Part shown: in pieces, positions 21,713 through 32,654 of the stretch
Position numbering within the stretch: the stretch's first letter is position 1
How the letters are laid out: each line of letters begins with the position of its first letter
Source of the DNA: Deinandra increscens subsp. villosa
Taxonomy: Eukaryota > Streptophyta > Magnoliopsida > Asterales > Asteraceae
Assembly: GCA_039602395.1 (NCBI GenBank)
Contig: JBCNJP010000003.1
Coordinates: 20,298,956 to 20,362,955, forward strand
DNA: 64,000 nucleotides
Reading direction: 5' to 3'
Position numbers and translations under genes: made by a program
The notes under the pieces: generated by a model
Seen by the model: only the letters and a program-made list of their open reading frames with translations
The model's database searches: none
What the model was told of the DNA's origin: nothing

Positions 21713-24700
21713 TTAAATCATACCATGAGTTTCCGTGGACGTTTGCTCAAACAGGTGAGGATACTTTTTCTTCATCTGATCCTCACGTTCCCAAGTATAT
21801 TCAGGTCCACGTCTTGAGTTCCATCGCACTTTGACGATCGGAATCTTGCTACGTTTGAGGGCTTTCTCCTCGCGTCCCATGATTTCTACTGGTTGCTCAA
21901 TAAATCTCAGATGTTCGTCAATTTCCAATTCCTCCAAAGGAATTATTTCGATGTCTTCAGCCAGACATTTCTTTAAGTTGGAAACGTGAAACACGTTGTG
22001 AACTCCATCGAGTTCAGCAGGGAGTTGCAATCGATAGGCCACCGGGCCTACTTCCCCAATAATTTCAAACGGACCGATGTAGCGAGGATTTAACTTCCCA
22101 CGCTTTCCGAAGCGTATCACTCCCTTCCAAGGAGATACCTTCAACAATACTTTGTCACCCACCTCGAACTTCAGAGGTTTTCGGCGTTTGTCGGCGTAAC
22201 TCTTTTGTCGATCCCGTGCTGCAGCTAGCCGTTGTCTGATTTGAATAATCCGTTTGGTCATATCATGGATAACTTCCGGTCCAGTGAGCCCTTTCTCACC
22301 TGTTTCAGCCCAACATACGGGCGATCTACATTTTCGGCCATAAAGTGCTTCAAAAGGTGCAGCACCTATACTTGAATGATAACTATTGTTGTAAGAGAAC
22401 TCCACCAGTGGAAGGTGAGTCTCCCAATCTTTCCCAAAATCCAGAACACAAGCTCGGAGCATATCTTCTAAGGTTTGAATCGTTCGTTCCGTCTGACCAT
22501 CAGTCTGCGGGTGATAAGCTGTACTCATGTCTAGTCGGGTTCCCAGTGCTTCCTGCATTGATTGCCATAACCGGGAAGTGAATCGAGGATCTCGATCAGA
22601 AATTATAGTCCTTGGCACACCGTGAAGCTTCACAATTCGGTCAATGTACAGCTTTGTCAACTTATCCATATTATCACTTTCCTTCATCGGAATGAAATGT
22701 GCAGATTTGGTTAACCGATCGATGATAACCCAAATCGCATCCGGTTGATTTGATCGATGAGGTAATCCCGTTACAAAATCCATGGAGATGTCCTCCCATT
22801 TCCATTCTGGGATCTTTGGTTGTTGTAGTAAACCAGAAGGCTTTTGATATTCGATCTTGACCCTTGAACATGTTAAACACTTAGCCACATATCGAGCAAT
22901 GTCGGCTTTCATGTTCGGCCACCAATAAAGATTCTTCAAGTCCTGATACATTTTATCCGATCCAGGGTGCACCGAATACCTTGATTTGTGAGCCTCGTCC
23001 ATCACGAGCTCACGGAGATTTCCAAACATTGGAACCCAGATTCTGTCATTGTAATACGTGAGTCCATCGGACTTAACTTCAGAATGGCCATCTACACCAC
23101 GTAGTGCTTCAGCTGCGAAGTTCTCTGCTTTCAAAGCTTCTCGTTGGCAGTCACGGATTCGATCCGGTAATCCTGAATGTATTGTAAGTTGAAGCGCTCG
23201 TACCCGACGAGGCTTTTCGTACTCTTTTCTGCTTAGGGCATCAGCCACAACGTTGGCTTTTCCAGGATGATACTTAATAGCCAAATCATAATCGTTCAGT
23301 AACTCGACCCACCGTCGTTGTCGCATGTTGAGGTCTTTCTGATCGAAGATGTGCTGTAGACTTTTATGATCGGTGTATATCGTGCACTTTGTTCCATATA
23401 AGTAGTGTCTCCAAATCTTAAGTGCATGAACAACGGCTCCCATTTCCAAATCATGCGTTGTATAATTCTTTTCTGTATCCTTTAGTTGCCTGGACCCATA
23501 GGCAATTACTTTATCTCGTTGCATCAACACGCAACCGAGTCCTTGGATTGATGCATCGCAATAAACTACAAAATCGTCAACTCCATCGGGTAACGCAAGA
23601 ATTGGAGCCGAACATAACATATCCTTGAGCGTTTGGAATGCGCGCTCTTCCTTTTCACCCCATCTGTATTGCACTCCTTTGTGCGTTAAGGCCGTTAAAG
23701 GTTGAGCCAATTGAGAGAAACCCTTAATAAACCTTCGATAATATCCGGCAAGCCCTAAAAATTGTCGGATCTCTGTTGGCGCTCTTGGGGTAGACCAATT
23801 CTTAATTGCTCCCACTTTGGCTGGATCTACATGGATTCCTTCCTCATTTACAATGTGTCCAAGAAACTGGACTTCGCGGATCCAGAAGTCGCACTTCGAA
23901 AACTTGGCGTAGAGCTGTTCCTTGCGGAGCAATTCCAAAATAAGACGTAGATGTTCCTCGTGTTCTTCCTTCGACTTGGAGTAGATCAAAATATCGTCGA
24001 TGAAGACTATCACAAACTTATCGAGGTACGGCTTGCACACTCGATTCATCAAATCCATGAACACAGCAGGTGCATTGGTTAGCCCAAACGGCATAACCAG
24101 GAACTCGTAGTGTCCATACCGAGTTCTGAAAGCTGTCTTAGGTACATCCTCATCACGAACGCGAAGCTGGTGATATCCAGACCGTAGATCAATCTTTGAA
24201 AAGTAGCTTGAACCTTGCAGTTGATCGAAGAGATCGTCGATGCGAGGAAGTGGATACCGATTCTTGATCGTAACTTTGTTAAGCTCTCGGTAGTCAATGC
24301 ACATGCGGAACGTTCCATCCTTCTTCTTAACGAACAGTACCGGAGCTCCCCATGGAGACGAACTTGGACGAATAAACCCCTTGTCGAGTAGCTCTTGCAG
24401 TTGTGAGGAGAGTTCGTTGAGTTCACTTACAGCCAATCGATAAGGTGCGCGTGCGATCGGAGCGGCACCTGGAGCTAAATCAATCCCAAACTCAACTTGT
24501 CGAAATGGAGGCAAACCAGGCAGATCTTCAGGAAATACGTCTTGGAAGTCGCGAACTATCGAGTAATCATCAATTCTGCGCTCGGGATGTGTCGTGTCTG
24601 TGACGTTTGCAAGAATCGCGAAGTGACCCTTACGGAGGCATTTCTGAGCTTTGAGAAACGAGATAATACCAGTTACTACTCCACCTTTTTCGCCTTGAAC

Positions 24701-26443
24701 CGTTAATTCTTTGCCGTCTTCGAGTGGAATACGAACCACTTTTTCCTTACACAAAATTTCAGCCCGATTCTCGGATAACCAATCCATTCCTACTATAACG
24801 TCGAAACTACCAATTGGGAAAGGCATAAGGTCGATTCCTAGGGTATGGCCCGCTAGTTCTAGCTTACAATCCTTAACTATCTGGGTAGTATAATGAAGTT
24901 TACCATTTGCTAGTTCTACCACATATTTAGCGTCTAGGGCAATCGGTTTAGCATTAATTATTCTAGCAAATTTAGTGGAAATAAAACTTTTCTCAGCACC
25001 AGAATCAAATAAAACAGTAGCAAAGAAACCGTTCAGAATAAATTTACCGTTGATCACGTTGGCATCATTGCGAGCTTCACCCTGGCCCATGACGAAAGCT
25101 CGGCCTCTACCATTTCCACCATTCCCGTTTCCACCATTTCCATTGCCATTCCCATTACCATTTCCTCCACCGTTACCATTCCCACCGTTATTTCCCTGAT
25201 TACCATTACCTTGTCTTCTTAACTGAGGGCAGTCTCTCTTGATGTGACCTTGAGCACCACACTCGAAGCAGCCACGGGCTCCCCCATTGTTGTTGTTCTG
25301 GTTCTGACCGTTGTTTCCATTACCCCGATTGTTCCCATAGTTGTTGTTTCTTCTGGGGCGATTTTGTTGTTCGGGCAAGGTTGCCCAACAGTCCTTTGCT
25401 TCGTGACCTCCCTTGCCACACCTTTTACAGTTCACATTCTTCCTACAAGCACCAGCATGATGCTTCCCACATCTGTTGCACAAGGGCAGGTTACCCCTGT
25501 AGTTGCCTTGACCATTACCACCCTGGCGGTAGTTGTTGCTGTTGTTCCCTGATCTCTTGCTCTGACCTTGGGAGTTGAAAGACCTCCCAGTGCTGTTACC
25601 CACACTCTGAACATTCATCGAGTTCTCAGGAGCTTCATCTTCAGCTTTTCTTTTGCCACTTAAGGCAGTCTTTTCAGTGGCTTTCGCAGGTAGCGTACCT
25701 TTCTCGACCTCTTGATCAGTAAGCTTGTGAGCCAAACGAATGGCTTGCTGCACGTTTGCGGGGTTGCTGGCGGTCACCAATCCCTTGATTTGAGGCGCGA
25801 GGCCTTCCAGGTAACGCTCAATGCGTTTGAATTCAGCGTCAACCATTGAGGGGCACAAGACCTCATACTCGTGATATCGTGCAGTGTACTGTTCAACCTC
25901 AGACCCAGACATCTTCAAATTCAGGAATTCGCCTTCAAGCTTCTTCACTTGGTCACGTGGACAGAATTCTTCCATGATCAGCTCCTTAAACGCTGCCCAC
26001 TGCATGTTATCAGCCGCTTCTAGCCCAACCATCTGAATCTCAGCGTTCCACCAGGAGAGGGCAGCTCCTTCAAAAGTACCAGTGGCGAATTTCACTCTGC
26101 TTTCAGCTGGGCAGTTACACATGGAGAAGACCTTCTCGGACTTCTCAATCCATCGGAGGAGTCCTACAGCTCCTTCTTCGCCGGAAAACATCATCGGCTT
26201 ACAGTCCATGAAGGACTTGAACGTACAGTGGTGTTGGTTTCCTGATGCATAAATAGTTCGGATTTTAAATTTAAACAGGTCATGATATAATTGCTTTGCG
26301 CCTTAACCGGCATAATAGTTACCCTGTGCGGCATATGCAGCTTGGACGGCTGCCACCGCGGCTTGCACATGCTCAGCAATCATCGCTTGCAGCTGTGCAG
26401 GCGTCATGTGAATACCACCTCTTCCGTTTCCTCTTCCAGACAT
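21713..26443 (-). CDS. Element A gag-pol polyprotein, one in-frame stop near the N-terminus
   Basis: From the ATG at 26443 one frame runs to the stop at 21713, except for a TAA at 26305-26303 (codon 47). From the next ATG, 26209, it is open for 1498 aa. Residues counted from 26209: capsid-like Gag 1-190, CCHC knuckles about 244-274 and 314-327, a Gly/Asn-rich linker 330-370, aspartic protease DSG at 402-404, reverse transcriptase with FIDD at 736-739, RNase H (YCDAS, YTDHKSL), HHCC integrase with a catalytic core (IDRLTKS, SDRDPRF, HPQTDGQTE), and a C-terminal chromodomain (VKVRWNSRRGPEYTWE). Apart from codon 47 no break was seen. Either the stop is a recent null mutation, or translation starts at 26209 and skips the N-terminal piece. 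Confidence 0.92.
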
Positions 26444-26972
26444 CTTGCTGAACAGTTAAAGTAGCCAGTGTTCAGTCACAGTTATATTCTATACATATCC
26501 CATAATATGTATATTAGCCAGTTCCCGTTATCCCTCTATTAGTCTAGAAAATTTTGTGCAAAATCGAGGCGTCGTCGAAGAACGTCGTAAATGCCATCGT
26601 CGAAGGTCGGCTTCCCATAAAGTCACCGTCGGCGTAGTCGTCGTAGTAGAAATCAGGACGTAGCGTGTAGCATCGTTTCGTTGTCGCTTTCCCCAGAGTA
26701 GTATGCGTACTTGCGGTCGCATTTCGTATTCGTGTGTGAAAATTTCCTAAGGTCCTTCCGTTAGACTACTAAGACACGGTCTATATATATACTTATATAT
26801 ATATATATACATATATCTGTACGTACTAAGCTTTTACTTACACAGCAGAGCGAGTATCCCAGGTTGGCACGTAAAAATTTTGTCTTTGGGAATTTGTTTG
26901 TTTGTTTTGTAACCAAGGTTTTCAAGTTGCAGTTTCCAAATCGTTTTCAAAAATGATTCCAGTTCTCTGCAA

Positions 26973-26990
26973 CCTATGGCTCTGATACCA
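26973..26990 (-). promoter_or_regulatory. Element A primer binding site (initiator tRNA-Met)
   Basis: The minus strand reads TGGTATCAGAGCCATAGG, three bases inside the 5' LTR. It complements the 3' end of plant initiator tRNA-Met. Confidence 0.9.
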
Positions 26991-26993
26991 ATC

Positions 26994-29534
26994 TGTCACA
27001 CCCCCAAAATACCACTAACGGAGTTTATACCGTTAAGGGGCGCGACTAGACCAGGATCCACAACCACAGTTACAAATACTAAACGAATCAGGGTTAGTTC
27101 AAACACAAATTACAAATCAAAGTTTCAAACACAACGCAGCGGAATAAAATATTGTCTTAGCACTAACCACGTGCTTTACATAAACATTGTTTTAAAATTC
27201 CCAAGTTAAGTTTTAAACAGAAATAAACGTCTTCTTGTGCCATGCCAACCTCCAGCGGATACTCCTTAGCGATCTGCAAAAGTTTAAACCACGCAAGTGT
27301 CAACCTAACGGTTGGTGAGTTCACAGTGGGCTTGTCATGCATTGGCCCGGTCTCATAATCATAGTTCGTATCAAAATGTACTTACAAATTATTCATTTGT
27401 GAAAAGCAATGCTTGTAATTAATTCTCAGTTTATAAATGTTTTGTCCGTGACCACGTCATCGGGTATGTACTAGTTCCGTAAAGTTAAAGGACTCAACCG
27501 ATATCGCGGGTAGCTAATCCGTTGTTCCATGCTCTAAGGAAGTTTGTACCAAAGCTGACTTATTTTGTGGGGGCCGAGCCATCCCGTACAGTGCGGACCA
27601 AGTCATCGCGTTTTCTGCCTCCCCCGTGTCCTCTCGGGACCACGGGCAAATAGGCTGATATTGTACCTCCGTGCACTCCCCGTGCCACGGGGCGGAGTTT
27701 GTCAAACTCCAGTAGATCTACCCAACATCCCCTCGCTTTACAATTAATGGCACAATTTTAGTTGAGGACTTTAAGTTATAAGGCATCCTTAGAAAACATG
27801 TGATATCATGTGGTTTAGACTTTAACCTACACTAGCCATATTAAAACAGTTTTCGTCTCAGAAATCGTTTATTCAGAATTCACAAGTGTTCCCATAAAAC
27901 ACTTCAGTTTATCAAGTGGGTGCCAAGCATCCCGTGTTCTCAAGTTTATCAGTGAGGTGCCTAGCACTCTCGAGTTCAATCAGCATTGTTTTCGTTAAGT
28001 TATTCGGTGTGGCCCAACGGACTCACGGTATGCGGGTTAGTGATACTCACCTTTGGTTGCACAGCTACACTTCAAGTAAATCCAATACTGTTGTTTAACG
28101 AAGACCTAGAACACGTTTAGGTCTTAAGTATTAGTTTCGTGTCTAATCTTTACTTAACGTCACTATGGCCCATAACATAGCACGTTGCAACTATGACTCG
28201 ACATACCGACACACGACACCAATGGTTGATCATAAACAAGGGTTCATATAAATCAGATATCAGGCATGTTTCATCATGGCATAATCATGTAAGTCATGGC
28301 ATAACACTTTAGGCAAATTTCACAAGTTTGGTTTTTAGGTCAGGTCTTAGTTTCGCTAGCATAGTTTCGCTAGGCAGTTTCGCTAGGTGCACGGGCAGCA
28401 CTTTCGCTAGGCAATGCCCGGTAACACAGTTTCGCTAGGCTAGTTTCGCCCGAAACTGCTGACGCAGTTTCGCTAGCCTAGTTTCGCAGGGAAACTGGTT
28501 TGAACTTTCGTTCAGGTATTTCGCTCGATAGTTTCGCTCGAGCTGGTCTGGTCAGGTTCCCGGCGACACTATAGTTTCGCTGGTCAGTGTCGCTGGAAGG
28601 ATGCACAATTTCGCTACTTAGTTTCGCCCAGAGAACAACAGTTTCGCTGGTCGCGAAAAACATACGGATTTGCCTAAAAATCAACCTAACAGCTTCTGAT
28701 CATACATGCAATTCATTATCTAGCATCTATGGGCATTTACTAACATAAATCAAGCAACTTTAACATGTTTTACATGCATTTTGTCATCAAATCACCAAGA
28801 ACACATATAAAACCCTAAAATGACTAAAATGGCATAAATCTCTATCATGGTTGGATTTCATACGCAAAGTTATCAACTTTATTACAGATCTAGCATCCTA
28901 AAGCATACATACAGAAGATCAAGCAATATTATGGAGGTTTGGGCATGCTTTAAGAAGAAAACATATAGAAAACACATAAAGCATAGATTTTGGGACTCAC
29001 GGTTGATCCTAGAATCGATAGAGGAGAAGAGATGATGGTCTAGAGGCTGAGATCTTGGTCTCTTGATGGTATTCTCGGCTGACCAGGTTCCAGAGAGTAT
29101 GTGTGTGTGTTTGTTGTGTGGTTGAGCAAATGAGGCTACTAGGGTTCATTAAGTTTATTTATATCAGAGGCTAGTTTCGCTGGCAGTTTCGCTGGCTGGC
29201 GAAACTGGCTCTGATCTCGGGTACATTGATCAGTCTAGCCTGCTACCGGGCGAATCTGTAGTTTCGCTCGGTAGTTTCGCTGACTACCAAATTTAGGCAA
29301 TTTTCACATAATTCAAGTATTTACAATTAATCATGCTATTCACAATAGTAAGTCATGTATCTAAATCACGTTGCACATAAAGATAATCAATGATGAACAC
29401 ATAACACATATGGACGGGTTCGGTGATCAACCAAAGGTCGTGGACGTATTCGGCCTAGTTATGCATTAGCTACTTATAACGTAACTAACGGGTTTGTCTA
29501 ACGGAAGTTAACCTTGAAATTCTCGGGTGTCACA
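26994..29534 (-). repeat. Element A 5' LTR
   Basis: This LTR drives the element. It has the same content as the left copy. A primer site lies directly outside its inner edge. Confidence 0.95.
29156..29163 (-). promoter_or_regulatory. TATA box of element A 5' LTR
   Basis: The minus strand reads GATATAAATAAAC, followed by a C/A-rich stretch (CAACCACACAACAAACACACAC) about 30-60 nt downstream, typical of a plant retroelement start region. Confidence 0.55.
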
Positions 29535-29559
29535 CTGGGCTCCCTAAGGGGGGTGGATT

Positions 29560-29722
29560 TGTAACATCCCACATTGGTTGGGAAGGGGAACGAAAACTTC
29601 CTTATATGGGGGCTGGATACCTTCCCTATCAGACGCGTTTTAAAACCGTGAGGGGCGGATGCCTGAGGGCATGCCGGCTACCAAAGCGGACAATATCTGA
29701 TACGGTTGCTTGGGCTGTTACA
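29560..29722 (+). repeat. TRIM 3' LTR
   Basis: This is the full 163-bp copy containing CTTCCTTATATGGGGGCTGG. It ends TTGGGCTGTTACA and is followed by the TSD CCGTC. Confidence 0.9.
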
Positions 29723-29727
29723 CCGTC

Positions 29728-30386
29728 ATCAACCATAACCATAAATGGTAATGGTTGTTCGTTTTTGTTCGATTTTACTAATTTTAGTATGATTGGATTG
29801 ACTATTATGTGAATTATAACTTATATTGGTCGAGTATAGAGGTGCGGGGATAATAAACTCTTGTATCAATAAGGTTGTAAGTCGGAAAACTCAAAAGGGG
29901 TTCCAAGGGGGCAACGCCTTGACGGGGGTTCGTGGGTATCGCCCCCGAAAGAGCGGGGTCCAAAGGGCGACAGCCCCTGGCTGGAATTGAAATTTAACTA
30001 TAGTAGTTTTGTCCAAAAAATTTAACTGCTTTGCCTCATGTAATTACACTAGAAATTTATTTTGTCCAGAAATTGACTATTTATTTTCACGAGGACTAGT
30101 TATGTAAATATCGTAGTTTTATTCGAAATTAAAAATTCATATAACTGTAAAGCAGTTATCTGAAAATACACTCCTCTAATATATCGACGTTTTTTGGTCA
30201 TTTACGTTCAATTCTGGTTTGATTCATCAGTAACAATAATTCTCTGTTTCCTTCTTTCTTCTGATCAACAGATCATATCCGATTAAGTATTATCGAGTAA
30301 ACCAAGGAATATTCAATCCAAAAGTGCTTATAACTCCGATTGGTTTCTTCGTCCTTGAGTCAACCTCTTTATTTTAGACCTCTTTG
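29728..30386. mobile_element. Probable copia-type LTR fragment
   Basis: A GC-rich block (about 29893-29982) has imperfect repeats: GGGGTTCCAAGGGGGCAACGCC, GTATCGCCCCCGAAAG and GGGCGACAGCCCC. AT-rich sequence follows, ending TTCTTCTGATCAACA. Such blocks are common in plant copia LTRs. No partner LTR or TSD was seen. Confidence 0.35.
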
Positions 30387-31490
30387 TTTTTTTTCCACCG
30401 AGTCATCACTGATGATGTCACAGGGATCAAAAAAAAAATTTGTAACGGCGAATGCATTAAAAATGGCCAAACCTCGAGCAAGACGCTAGAGGCGGCAAAA
30501 CAAACAACATTACAACGAAAAGAAAGACCATTCCGGCCAAGAAATAGACCGGGTGTTATAACGATTCGAGTACCATATAAAACTCCAAGATTTGATCTCC
30601 ATAAAAAGCTGTTGATACGAAGGTCTCGTGTGTTTGAAAATAGTGTTGTTTCTTTCTCTCCAAATGCACCAAACCGCTGACAGGAAAATAGCTTCCACCA
30701 CTTTATGCTTCCATGAAAGCTTTGGAATCCCTTTGTAAATATCCAGAATATCCAACACCAAAAACGCGAACATAGGAGGTAAACGGCACCACTGAGTCAC
30801 CGCAATCCATATCAAATCAGAGAAAGCGCATCACGAAAAGAGATGAATCGTTGTCTACACCGTTATCACAAAGAACACAAAAATCGGATTGAACCTGGAT
30901 ATTCCGTCGAATGAGAGTGTCTTTCGTCGGAAGCCGATTAAGTACCGCCCTCCAAGCGAGAATGTTGACTTTCGCCGGAACGGAGCTGCTCCATTGAAAT
31001 GGATCCAATGAATGCGTCCCTGAAAACAAGCAAACTGACCTCCTAAGATTTTGCACAGAGAAGTCGTTCCCGACTTCGCCAATCCACTGCCATACTCCGT
31101 TCACCAAAACAATCCTTTCCTGTAATATAAAACCATCCTGTGAAAAATCCGAGATAACTTTCGTGATAGCCCGCCAGATTCCAGAAGCTGCCGGACGGGT
31201 GGGAATGAATGTAGTCGAGTTGGGTCTGTGGTGGATGTTGTATATAACATGGCGCCACAAACTATATTCCTCATTCTTGAACCTCCAAGCCCACTTTGCA
31301 AGTAAACAGTTATTAGAAATTTGAAAAGGAACTAGCCCAAGGCCTCCTTCCCTCATGGGTCTGCACAACACGTCCCTAGCCACCCAATGAACTTTGTTTT
31401 GACCCGAGTTACCACCCCACATGGACCATTTCTCTTTAGTGATTGTTATAACATCCTGATTGATTTGTAAATCCTTAAACAAGTAAAAGC
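30387..31490 (-). pseudogene. L1-type LINE 3' end with zinc-binding RT domain
   Basis: The minus frame from 31482 gives KWSMWGGNSGQNKVHWVARD, then CRPMREGGLGL and the zf-RVT core PAKVNILAWRAVLNRLPTKD (about 30960-30900) with a CVLC pair. A frameshift near 30825 leads to KHKVVEAIFLSAVWCIWRER. The T-rich run at 30387-30394 on the plus strand may be the poly(A) tail. The endonuclease and RT catalytic parts are missing, so it is a 5'-truncated dead copy. Confidence 0.8.
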
Positions 31491-31559
31491 CAATGGTGTG
31501 TTGTCACGTCGTATTTTTATTTTATTTTTTAGTTTTGGGTGTGTAATTTATTGTTAAGT

Positions 31560-31990
31560 AAGTTTGTTTTACAAACCGGGAGAAAACAACTTTTTGCCTT
31601 TTCCATCATGGACATGATCAACTTTCACAAAACTATTCAGGGGTCAAAGGAAATGCAAAAGCTCATTCAAGCGGTTATCTCTGTCTCTTGTTGGTGCATT
31701 TGGAGAGCCAGGAATGAGCTTATTCACAATCAAAAGTTTATGTCGGTGATGTCTATCCTTGAAGAAATCAAGATTTTGTCTCATCTTTGGATCAACACCC
31801 ATTCTAACAAGTTCTTGGTCATTGGGAGAACTGGAGGGATTTTATTGTAATCTTGTAATGTTTTGCCTTGTTTGGGCGTCCTTGTTTCTTCTTTGTTTTG
31901 TTTATGTTGTTTTTGTTTTCTGTTTCTCGCGCGGGGGGGGGGGGGGGGGTTAGCCTTTTGCTGGCTTCTTCCTCAATAATATTTTGTCGT
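31560..31990 (+). pseudogene. Second LINE 3' end, opposite strand
   Basis: The plus frame at about 31600-31850 gives KLIQAVISVSCWCIWRARNE and a tail like other plant L1 C-termini, then a T/G-rich 3' untranslated stretch and AATAATATTTTGTCGTTAAAG. It is 5'-truncated and lies head-to-head with the minus-strand LINE at 30387-31490. Confidence 0.65.
31933..31949. repeat. 17-G homopolymer
   Basis: A G run inside the 3' part of the LINE. Its length is likely unreliable in any assembly. Confidence 0.95.
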
Positions 31991-32654
31991 TAAAGAAAAG
32001 GTAAGTTTGTATTACAGCATTTGAAAAGTTATTTTCTTTGGCCTAGTTTATTATCATTTTTTTAGCGAGAAATTTTCCATCAAATGTCACCAACCTTGTA
32101 ATTGTAAGGATTTGACCTCTCACCAATTATATAGAAATTCAATCACTATACTACGAGGCTATGAATCCTAGTTAATTATCTAAATACGATAACTTCCAAC
32201 CAAAGCACATCTGAACGGGACTCCTGTGACTTGTTTTGTTATAATTCGACTTTGAGATATATGCTTCCGTTTCACTTGTCTTGTTATAATTCGATTTTGA
32301 GATATATGTTGTTGAGCTAAAAAAAGCTTTATAAACAACTTTACAAAAAGTTGACTCTCTTTGCTAAAATAGCACCATTGACCAATGTTAAATGGGTAGA
32401 CCCACACTTCGCGGCGTAGTCGGACCATTTTGTACATTCCGTTACCTGCTTCCTGCTTTTTGTTTTGTACCGTCGATCATTTTAGTAGACGTGCCATTAA
32501 GACCCTAACATTAAGATATTTTTAGTATGGTTATAAGGCATTTACAAATTACAACCCTACCTGTGCATGAAAGTACCCTATGCATAAATGCTAATGCAAA
32601 TTGATGTGCACCTATAAGTGCCATATGTGTAGATTTACAATGATAGCCTAAATT
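31991..32654. other. Non-coding spacer with a 45-bp tandem duplication
   Basis: Two copies of a 45-bp unit (32229-32273 and 32274-32318) share TTGTTATAATTCGA, TTTTGAGATATATG and ACTTGT. The repeat creates an open minus-strand frame that I regard as chance. Nothing else is recognised before the LTR at 32655. Confidence 0.6.

Larger units (their letters stand above)
19013..29534 (-). mobile_element. Element A: full-length Tekay-type chromovirus, very young
   Basis: LTRs at 19013-21553 and 26994-29534 are both exactly 2541 bp, begin TGTCACACCCCCAAAATACC and end CTCGGGTGTCACA. Reading along both, I saw one difference (GACACT at about 20063 versus GATACT at about 28044). The TSD is CTGGG (19008-19012 and 29535-29539), inside the TRIM. 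The element reads on the minus strand: primer site next to the right LTR, gag-pol 26443-21713, and a purine tract next to the left LTR (rc of TCATTCCCCTGAAATTGG). Order and chromodomain fit the Tekay/Del lineage. The near-identity of the LTRs implies a very recent insertion. Confidence 0.95.
18810..29722 (+). mobile_element. Small TRIM retrotransposon split by a nested Tekay element
   Basis: Short LTRs at 18810-18963 (154 bp) and 29560-29722 (163 bp) both begin TGTAACATCCCACATTGG and end TTGGGCTGTTACA. CCGTC flanks both outer ends (18805-18809 and 29723-29727). A primer site TGGTATCAAAGCC (initiator tRNA-Met type) begins at 18966, and a purine tract (AAGGGGGGTGGATT, 29546-29559) precedes the 3' LTR. 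Without the nested element the whole TRIM is under 400 bp and codes for nothing, so it must be moved by another element's proteins. Confidence 0.92.

Noticed and set aside
18810..29722. Cassandra-type TRIM
   Set aside because: No 5S rRNA-like sequence is present in the short LTRs.
32180..32437. Minus-strand frame with a repeated peptide
   Set aside because: The repeat comes from the 45-bp DNA duplication, and there is no other support for a gene.
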